The position numbers and the translations under genes were made by a program. A stretch of DNA of 6,357 nucleotides from Holdemanella sp. MSK.7.32 (GTDB lineage: Bacteria; Bacillota_I; Bacilli_A; Erysipelotrichales; Erysipelotrichaceae): contig NZ_JANFYN010000075.1 in NCBI RefSeq assembly GCF_024460475.1, positions 1 to 6,357 on the forward strand, in the 5' to 3' direction. A model generated the notes under the pieces. That model was not told where the DNA came from and ran no database searches. It worked only from the letters and a program-made list of their open reading frames with translations. This document shows, piece after piece, positions 1 to 3,514 of the stretch. Every line of letters begins with the position of its first letter. The stretch's first letter is position 1.

Positions 1-42
1 TAAAATAAAAAACTAGAATTATTACTTGAATAACTTCTAGTT
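1..42 (-). terminator. Intrinsic terminator of the DAHP synthase transcript
   Basis: Read on the minus strand, AACTAGAA (42-35), an unpaired G, TTATT (33-29), a 5-nt loop, AATAA (23-19) and TTCTAGTT (18-11) form a 13-bp stem with one bulge. A T-rich tail (TTTTATTTTA, 10-1) follows directly. This is the standard layout of a Rho-independent terminator for the leftward gene ending at 76. On the plus strand no T run follows the stem, so it looks one-directional. Confidence 0.85.
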
Positions 43-53
43 CTATAATACGA

Positions 54-77
54 AAGAAACCGCATGTGCAGTTTCTT
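54..77 (-). repeat. Short hairpin overlapping the aroF stop codon
   Basis: AAGAAAC (54-60) and GTTTCTT (71-77) are perfect 7-bp inverted arms around a 10-nt loop. The arm at 71-77 includes two bases of the aroF stop codon (78-76). No T run follows in either direction, so it is not a terminator alone. It may stabilise the mRNA 3' end ahead of the real terminator at 42-1. Confidence 0.5.
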
Positions 78-1089
78 ATAACTCTCTTCCGATAACTTTT
101 GCGATGGCTTTTCCTTTTTCAACAAGTTCGGCATAACGTTTTGGTTTTAAACTTTGGGCACCATCACTCCAAGCATTTTCTGGATCGTCATGCACTTCAA
201 TGATCAATCCATCAGCACCAGCTGCAATAGCAGCAAGGGATAGGGATTCAATTAATTTATAATCACCAGCGGCATGACTTGGATCAATGATGATCGGTAA
301 GTGTGTCCTTTCTTTAATGATGGGTACAACACTTAAATCCAAAGTATTACGTGTATAGGTTTCAAATGTACGAATACCACGCTCACAGAAAATGACGTTT
401 GGATTTCCTTCTGACATAATATATTCAGCAGCCATGATCCATTCTTGAATCGTAGCACTCATACCGCGTTTTAATAAAATTGGTTTTTTCGTTTTTCCTA
501 CAGCTTTTAATAAATCGAAGTTTTGCATATTACGCGCACCAATCTGAATGATATCTACATTCTCTACGAATTCATCTAAATGTTCTGCACTCATGAGTTC
601 AGATACAATAGGAAGTCCTGTTTCTTGTCTAGCTTTTACCATGGCCATGATTCCTGCAGTACCCATACCTTGGAATGCGTATGGACTTGTTCTAGGCTTA
701 TAAGCGCCACCTCTTAACATATCAGCACCGACTGCTTTTACTTCTTTGGCAATACGACAGATTTGCTCTTCTCCCTCAACAGAACATGGACCTGCAATCA
801 TCGCTATTTTTTTGCCGCCGATTTGAATGCCATTCACATCTACAATGGTATCTTCTGGATGAAACATACGGTTGGCCAATTTATAAGGCTGAGCGACACG
901 CTGAACATTGTAGACGATAGGGTTAGCCATAACGCTTTTTTCATCAACTACACTTGTATCTCCAACCAATCCAAAGACGTTATAGTTATCGCCTTGAATC
1001 ATTGTGACATGAAGATTCATGCCTTCAAATTTGTCAATCAATTTGTCGACATCGTGTTTGGGTGCATTTTTCTTTAAAGTAATAATCAT
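76..1089 (-). CDS. aroF: 3-deoxy-7-phosphoheptulonate (DAHP) synthase, type I-beta, with N-terminal regulatory domain
   Basis: This enzyme condenses phosphoenolpyruvate with erythrose 4-phosphate to give DAHP, the first committed step of the shikimate pathway, in the cytoplasm. The protein has 337 residues. Residues 1 to about 70 form a ferredoxin-like regulatory domain, and the rest is the TIM barrel. Visible signatures are GPCSVE (100-105), RGGAYKPRTSPY (126-137), IQIGARNMQNF (181-191), LLKRG (205-209), CERGIRTFE (235-243) and DPSHAAG (269-275). The expected metal ligands Cys102, His272, Glu298 and Asp309 fall at the same numbers I recall for the Thermotoga maritima enzyme. That supports the ATG at 1089, which also has AAGGA seven bases upstream; an in-frame TTG at 1122 would add 11 residues and lies on the attenuator T run. 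There is no chorismate mutase domain. In relatives the N-terminal domain gives Tyr/Phe feedback inhibition. The gene stands alone, divergent from hpf, with a leader attenuator upstream. Confidence 0.95.
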   Translation of the reverse strand: MIITLKKNAPKHDVDKLIDKFEGMNLHVTMIQGDNYNVFGLVGDTSVVDEKSVMANPIVYNVQRVAQPYKLANRMFHPEDTIVDVNGIQIGGKKIAMIAGPCSVEGEEQICRIAKEVKAVGADMLRGGAYKPRTSPYAFQGMGTAGIMAMVKARQETGLPIVSELMSAEHLDEFVENVDIIQIGARNMQNFDLLKAVGKTKKPILLKRGMSATIQEWIMAAEYIMSEGNPNVIFCERGIRTFETYTRNTLDLSVVPIIKERTHLPIIIDPSHAAGDYKLIESLSLAAIAAGADGLIIEVHDDPENAWSDGAQSLKPKRYAELVEKGKAIAKVIGREL

Positions 1090-1120
1090 TATAATATCCT
1101 TCTTTCCATTTGTGAGTAAC

Positions 1121-1153
1121 AAAAAAGCATTAACAGTAAAATTGTTAATGCTT
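1121..1153 (-). terminator. Attenuator terminator in the aroF leader
   Basis: On the minus strand AAGCATTAAC (1153-1144), a 9-nt loop and GTTAATGCTT (1134-1125) form a perfect 10-bp stem. The stem runs into a six-T stretch (1126-1121). It is an intrinsic terminator placed after the promoter and before the aroF ATG at 1089, with no complete gene between, so its natural role is premature termination of the aroF transcript. Its 5' arm can also pair weakly with the preceding hairpin's 3' arm: ATTAA (1149-1145) with TTAAT (1168-1164), and AGC (1152-1150) with GCT (1159-1157). That would be a candidate antiterminator. Confidence 0.8.
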
Positions 1154-1156
1154 AAA

Positions 1157-1203
1157 AGCCCTAATTAAAATACCATTCAGATTTGATTGGTTTAATTAGG
1201 GCT
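1157..1203 (-). promoter_or_regulatory. Leader hairpin of the aroF attenuator, starting at the leader stop codon
   Basis: AGCCCTAATTAAA (minus, 1203-1191) and TTTAATTAGGGCT (1169-1157) are perfect 13-bp inverted arms around a 21-nt loop. The 5' arm starts inside the TAG stop codon (1204-1202) of the leader peptide. A ribosome on the last leader codons would therefore cover it. Only three Ts follow the 3' arm, so it is not itself a convincing terminator. Its place between a translated leader and a terminator hairpin fits the competing segment of a ribosome-mediated attenuator. Confidence 0.75.
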
Positions 1204-1243
1204 ATCTAAAGTAAAAGTAAAAATATGTAGATTGAATGTTCAT
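1202..1243 (-). CDS. Tyr/Phe-rich leader peptide of the aroF attenuator
   Basis: A 13-codon reading frame encodes MNIQSTYFYFYFR and ends in TAG. Residues 7-12 are three alternating Tyr-Phe pairs, the two end products whose synthesis starts with the downstream DAHP synthase. A Shine-Dalgarno sequence AGGTGAT (1254-1248) is an exact complement of the anti-SD region. Aligned to the GGAGG core, its AGG ends eight bases before the ATG. The stop codon lies at the foot of the 13-bp hairpin, and a terminator hairpin follows before aroF. Leader peptides rich in the regulated amino acid are the hallmark of attenuation, as in pheA and trp leaders of proteobacteria. I infer that stalling at the Tyr/Phe codons permits read-through into aroF. 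The frame is too short to be judged by homology, so the case rests on composition, SD and placement. Confidence 0.8.
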   Translation of the reverse strand: MNIQSTYFYFYFR

Positions 1244-1260
1244 GTTAATCACCTGGCTAT

Positions 1261-1289
1261 ACTATAGCTCATTCAATGAAAATATGCAA
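1261..1289 (-). promoter_or_regulatory. Probable sigma-A promoter of the aroF leader transcript
   Basis: On the minus strand a -10 TATAGT (1266-1261, five of six consensus) stands 17 bp after a weak -35 TTGCAT (1289-1284). The predicted start near 1254 would leave only about 11 nt ahead of the leader-peptide ATG, just enough for its SD site. No better promoter is visible between 1437 and 1243 on this strand. A 13-bp palindrome (1256-1268) covers the -10 box, and another (1292-1306) lies next to the -35, so a repressor might also act here. Confidence 0.55.
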
Positions 1290-1372
1290 GTTATTTTCTG
1301 AAAATAGTTACATTTTATCTTGTCAACCTCCTTGGCAAAACTGGTTATATTTTTGTCATTTCTTGTCGAAAA

Positions 1373-1400
1373 GTGTAAAACAAAATAAACGTGCTATAAT
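1373..1400 (+). promoter_or_regulatory. Promoter of hpf (extended -10)
   Basis: TGCTATAAT (1392-1400) is a perfect extended -10 element. The best -35 is GTGTAA (1373-1378) at 16 bp spacing, which is weak, as extended -10 promoters allow. The start would be near 1407, about 30 nt before the hpf ATG. The sepF promoter carries the same GTGCTATAAT string. I see no clear sigma-B or sigma-H element, although those sigmas drive hpf in Bacillus subtilis. Confidence 0.7.
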
Positions 1401-1437
1401 CTAAGTAGCAATACAAATCATATAGGAGGTACATAAT

Positions 1438-1971
1438 ATGAAAGTCAATATTGTAGGAAAAAACATCACAGTAACTCAGGGAATCTCAGATAAGATTCAT
1501 AAAAAATTAGATGTTTTAACAAAGTACTTCATTATTGGTGAGGATGATGTAGCTAACGTTTTAGTTCGTACATATCCGACAAAACAAAAAATTGAAGTTA
1601 CAATCCCAACACGTTATGCGATTCTACGTGCCGAGGTTGTAGATGACGATTTATATGCAGCTATTGATCGTGCTGTAGATAAATTGGAAGATCAAATTCG
1701 TAGAACAAAAACACGGTTAACACGTAAAAATAAAGAATCACTTGCCGAAGCTTTCTTAGATCATGAATTGTTTAATGATGAAGATGTAGATGATGACGAA
1801 GTTGTTCGTACTAAATCTATCGTTCCAAAGGAAATGAGCTTAGATGAAGCCATCATGAAAATGGAATTATTAGGACACGATTTCTTCATTTATACAGATG
1901 ATGAAACAAATAAGATTGCCGTTTGCTACAAACGTCACGATGGTGGCTACGGCTTGATTGAAACGGAATAA
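1438..1971 (+). CDS. hpf: Long-form ribosome hibernation promoting factor
   Basis: HPF binds the 30S decoding region in slow-growing or stressed cells and joins two 70S ribosomes into inactive 100S dimers. The 177 residues show both parts of the long form. Residues 1 to about 100 are the S30AE domain (MKVNIVGKNITVT start, basic helix DKLEDQIRRTKTRLTRKNK at 81-99). An acidic linker follows (about 108-121, DEDVDDDE). A C-terminal dimerisation domain (122-177) contains VVRTKS, SLDEAIMKMELLGHDFF and YKRHDGGYGLIE, which closely resembles the tail of B. subtilis YvyD. AGGAGG at 1424-1429 lies eight bases before the ATG, so the start is secure. The gene has its own promoter and terminator, hence is probably monocistronic. 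It stands between divergent aroF and sepF. The length is normal for long HPF and no residue looks disrupted. Confidence 0.96.
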   Translation: MKVNIVGKNITVTQGISDKIHKKLDVLTKYFIIGEDDVANVLVRTYPTKQKIEVTIPTRYAILRAEVVDDDLYAAIDRAVDKLEDQIRRTKTRLTRKNKESLAEAFLDHELFNDEDVDDDEVVRTKSIVPKEMSLDEAIMKMELLGHDFFIYTDDETNKIAVCYKRHDGGYGLIETE

Positions 1972-1978
1972 ACGCGTG

Positions 1979-2010
1979 AAAGACATGTCAAAATGGCATG
2001 TCTTTTGTTT
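1979..2010 (+). terminator. Intrinsic terminator after hpf
   Basis: AAAGACATG (1979-1987) pairs perfectly with CATGTCTTT (1997-2005). Three further pairs, one of them G-U, leave an AAA loop (1991-1993). The stem leads into TTTTGTTT (2003-2010). It begins eight bases after the hpf stop and separates hpf from the sepF promoter. Confidence 0.88.
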
Positions 2011-2034
2011 GAAAAGAAAAAAAATAATATAAGT

Positions 2035-2062
2035 TTGAATAAGTTATTCTTTGTGCTATAAT
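2035..2062 (+). promoter_or_regulatory. Promoter of sepF-ylmH
   Basis: A -35 TTGAAT (2035-2040) is separated by 16 bp from a perfect -10 TATAAT (2057-2062), which is preceded by TGC to make an extended -10. Transcription would start near 2069, leaving about 19 nt with a strong AAGGAGG before the sepF ATG. With no terminator before the T-box, this promoter could also supply ileS. Confidence 0.8.
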
Positions 2063-2087
2063 TATGTTCGTTAAGGAGGTTTTTCCC

Positions 2088-2519
2088 ATGGGATTTATGG
2101 ATAAAGTAAAAGACTTCGTTGCTCCAATCGAAGAAGATGATGATTATCAAGAAGCACCACAAGCTGAAAAGGTAGAAGAAGTAGAACCTCAAAGTCGTTA
2201 TGAGAGACCAAAAACTCGTACGAACGCAACTTCTTTGAATTCAAATACAAAAATGGTATTGTTTGAACCAAGAAGCTTTGGAGAAGCTGAAGAAGTAGGA
2301 CAACGCTTAAAAGAAGGTCGTGCTGTAGTAGTTAACTTACACAAGCTAGATCGTGATTATGCACAACGTACAATTGATTTCTTAACAGGTGTTGTTTATG
2401 CGCTTGATGGAAAAATTCAGAAAATCGGTCAGAACGTAATTTTATGTTCTCCAGCTGAAATTGGTGTACAAGGAACTATTTCATTAGGAAGTCCAGACGA
2501 CTTCGAAGATGAAGACTAA
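2088..2519 (+). CDS. sepF: Cell division protein SepF
   Basis: SepF is an FtsZ partner that assembles into rings or arcs under the membrane and helps align FtsZ bundles during septum formation. The 143-residue protein has the usual three parts. A short N-terminal amphipathic segment (MGFMDKVKDFV, 1-11) is the expected membrane anchor. A charged flexible linker (about 12-54) is rich in Glu, Asp and Pro. The C-terminal SepF domain (about 55-132) includes KMVLFEPRSF, AVVVNLHKLDRDYAQRTIDFLTGVVYALDG and NVILCSPAEI. The ATG at 2088 is chosen because AAGGAGG (2073-2079) lies eight bases upstream. An in-frame ATG at 2064 would fall at the transcription start with no ribosome site. In other Bacillota sepF sits between ylmE and ylmG; here hpf precedes it and ylmH follows after 12 bases. 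Confidence 0.95.
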   Translation: MGFMDKVKDFVAPIEEDDDYQEAPQAEKVEEVEPQSRYERPKTRTNATSLNSNTKMVLFEPRSFGEAEEVGQRLKEGRAVVVNLHKLDRDYAQRTIDFLTGVVYALDGKIQKIGQNVILCSPAEIGVQGTISLGSPDDFEDED

Positions 2520-2530
2520 TAATTACTTTT

Positions 2531-2542
2531 AATGAGCTCATT
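2531..2542. repeat. Perfect 12-bp palindrome over the ylmH start codon
   Basis: AATGAGCTCATT equals its own reverse complement and contains the ATG at 2532-2534. In RNA it cannot form a stable hairpin alone because there is no loop. It may be a chance result of an ATGAG/CTCAT context. Confidence 0.6.
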
Positions 2543-3272
2543 TATGGTAGGTCATGAGGTGTTTATTTCGCAGATGAAAGATCAAATTCGTATCTTTCAA
2601 AAACAAAATAGGCCGATCATGACCTATTTTTTATCGATTTCTGAACAGAACATTCTTCAAAGCATGGTGCCCAAAAATATATGTCTTGTTTTTGATGGTG
2701 GTTATGATCAAGCACAACGAAAGATTGCTTGCTTTATACCTGAAGGATATGTTGGCTTTAGTGATTGTGTTTGTCTTCATGCCACATACAATTCAAAATT
2801 TAAAACATTAACCCACTCCGATCTTTTAGGATGTTTAATGCACTCTGGCATTGAAAGAAGTGTCATTGGGGATTTGATCGTGCAAAAAGAGGATCTATAT
2901 ATCTTTTGTAAAGAAAAGATTTCAAAATATATCATTGACAATTGTACACAGATTGGTAAGTGTACAGTGAATTTTGAAGAGTGTTTTGACTATATCATTA
3001 CGGAAAATAACAAAAAAGAAATACATATTATGTGCAGCAGTTTACGTTTAGATAGTGTAGTTGCGCAATTGTCACATTGTTCTAGAAGTGAAGCGTTAAA
3101 AAAGATTCATGCAGGATTTGTGAAAGTTAATGACGTGGTACTTGAACAAAATTTACAATTGTGCAATAATGATTTCGTGTCAATCAGAAAGACAGGTCGA
3201 TTCCAGTTTAAAGAAGTGGTTTCTACCACAAAAAAGGGAAGACTTGTTTTGAACTTTGATCAATATATTTAG
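2532..3272 (+). CDS. ylmH: S4-domain RNA-binding protein YlmH (RqcP2-like)
   Basis: YlmH of B. subtilis carries an S4 RNA-binding domain and has been linked to ribosome-associated quality control of stalled 50S-peptidyl-tRNA complexes; the same role is inferred here. The 246-residue protein has an RRM-like N-terminal part, including HSDLLGCLMHSGIERSVIGDLIV (95-117), a family signature. The S4 domain spans about 170-220 (LRLDSVVAQLSHCSRSEALKKIHAGFVKVN). Its length is close to the family norm of about 250-260. The start is uncertain: no Shine-Dalgarno sequence precedes the ATG at 2532 or the in-frame ATG at 2544. It is probably translated by coupling to sepF, whose stop is 12 bases upstream. 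A perfect 12-bp palindrome (2531-2542) covers the first ATG. Twelve cysteines are unusual next to one each in HPF and SepF. The stop codon is one base from the T-box. Confidence 0.9.
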   Translation: MSSFMVGHEVFISQMKDQIRIFQKQNRPIMTYFLSISEQNILQSMVPKNICLVFDGGYDQAQRKIACFIPEGYVGFSDCVCLHATYNSKFKTLTHSDLLGCLMHSGIERSVIGDLIVQKEDLYIFCKEKISKYIIDNCTQIGKCTVNFEECFDYIITENNKKEIHIMCSSLRLDSVVAQLSHCSRSEALKKIHAGFVKVNDVVLEQNLQLCNNDFVSIRKTGRFQFKEVVSTTKKGRLVLNFDQYI

Positions 3273-3494
3273 CTAAGATAAAGACACGCCTTTATTCGTT
3301 AGGATTGTAGAGAGCAATGAGTTTTGGTGAAACATTGTATGAATAAGAATTAAGGTATCCCTTTTGAGCTGATCTTACGAAATGATAGTAGTTTGATCCG
3401 GTTGAGCCGTTATCTCATGAAAGTGCATAGTGAAAACTATGAATTAAGGTGGTACCGCGTGTTTATTACGTCCTTTTAAAAGGACGTTTTTTTA
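3273..3494 (+). promoter_or_regulatory. T-box riboswitch, isoleucine-specific, upstream of ileS
   Basis: This leader RNA binds uncharged tRNA-Ile and lets transcription continue into ileS. The stem I base is TAAGAT (3274-3279) with ATCTTA (3372-3377). A middle helix is TTATTC (3292-3297) with GAATAA (3341-3346). The distal part is AGAGAG (3309-3314) plus CAATG/CATTG around a loop containing GGTGAAA. The specifier codon is ATC (3357-3359, Ile), followed by CCTTTTGAGCTG. GAGCCGTTATC (3404-3414) resembles the stem II region. Stem III is CATAGT-GAAA-ACTATG (3426-3441). The T-box sequence AAGGTGGTACCGCG (3446-3459) contains TGGT, complementary to the tRNA ACCA end. The antiterminator pairs AAGG with CCTT (3472-3475) and GCGT (3457-3460) with ACGT (3468-3471), which excludes the terminator. 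It begins one base after the ylmH stop. Confidence 0.96.
3468..3493 (+). terminator. T-box terminator hairpin
   Basis: ACGTCCTT (3468-3475) and AAGGACGT (3480-3487) form a perfect 8-bp stem with a TTAA loop, followed by seven Ts (3487-3493). The 5' arm is the strand used by the T-box antiterminator, so the two folds are mutually exclusive. It is the only terminator between the sepF promoter and ileS. Confidence 0.93.
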
Positions 3495-3514
3495 TTTGGA
3501 AAAGGAGATAAAGT

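Noticed and set aside
26..49. TATAAT (44-49) on the plus strand as a promoter
   Set aside because: The nearest TTGAAT is only 12 bp upstream, and no plus-strand gene follows until 1438.
763..1077. 104-codon open frame on the plus strand
   Set aside because: It lies wholly inside aroF on the opposite strand, has no ribosome site, and its translation resembles no family I know.
1090..1122. In-frame TTG at 1122 as an upstream start for DAHP synthase
   Set aside because: It lies on the T run of the attenuator terminator and has no ribosome site. The ATG at 1089 has AAGGA at good spacing and gives metal-ligand numbering matching the T. maritima enzyme as I recall it.
1231..1277. Inverted repeat ATTGAATG (1231-1238) and CATTCAAT (1270-1277) as an RNA stem
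   Set aside because: One arm lies in the promoter spacer and would not be transcribed. Short AT-rich arms 31 bp apart are easily due to chance.
1308..1333. Strong AAGGAGG (minus, 1333-1327) followed by TTGACA and an ATG-TAA start-stop
   Set aside because: It lies upstream of the predicted aroF leader transcription start. The TTGACA has no -10 at proper spacing, and the only frames are one to three codons long.
1090..1437. T-box or other tRNA-sensing riboswitch for aroF
   Set aside because: I looked for the TGGNACCGCG T-box core and the AGAGAG/GGTGAAA stem I signature on the minus strand and found neither.
2064..2087. In-frame ATG at 2064 as the sepF start
   Set aside because: It sits two bases after the -10 box, at or before the transcription start. 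The ATG at 2088 has AAGGAGG eight bases upstream and starts the typical amphipathic N terminus.
1947..2192. 81-codon open frame on the minus strand
   Set aside because: It is antisense across the hpf end, terminator, sepF promoter and sepF start. The Phe-rich translation is what reverse-complemented A-rich DNA gives.
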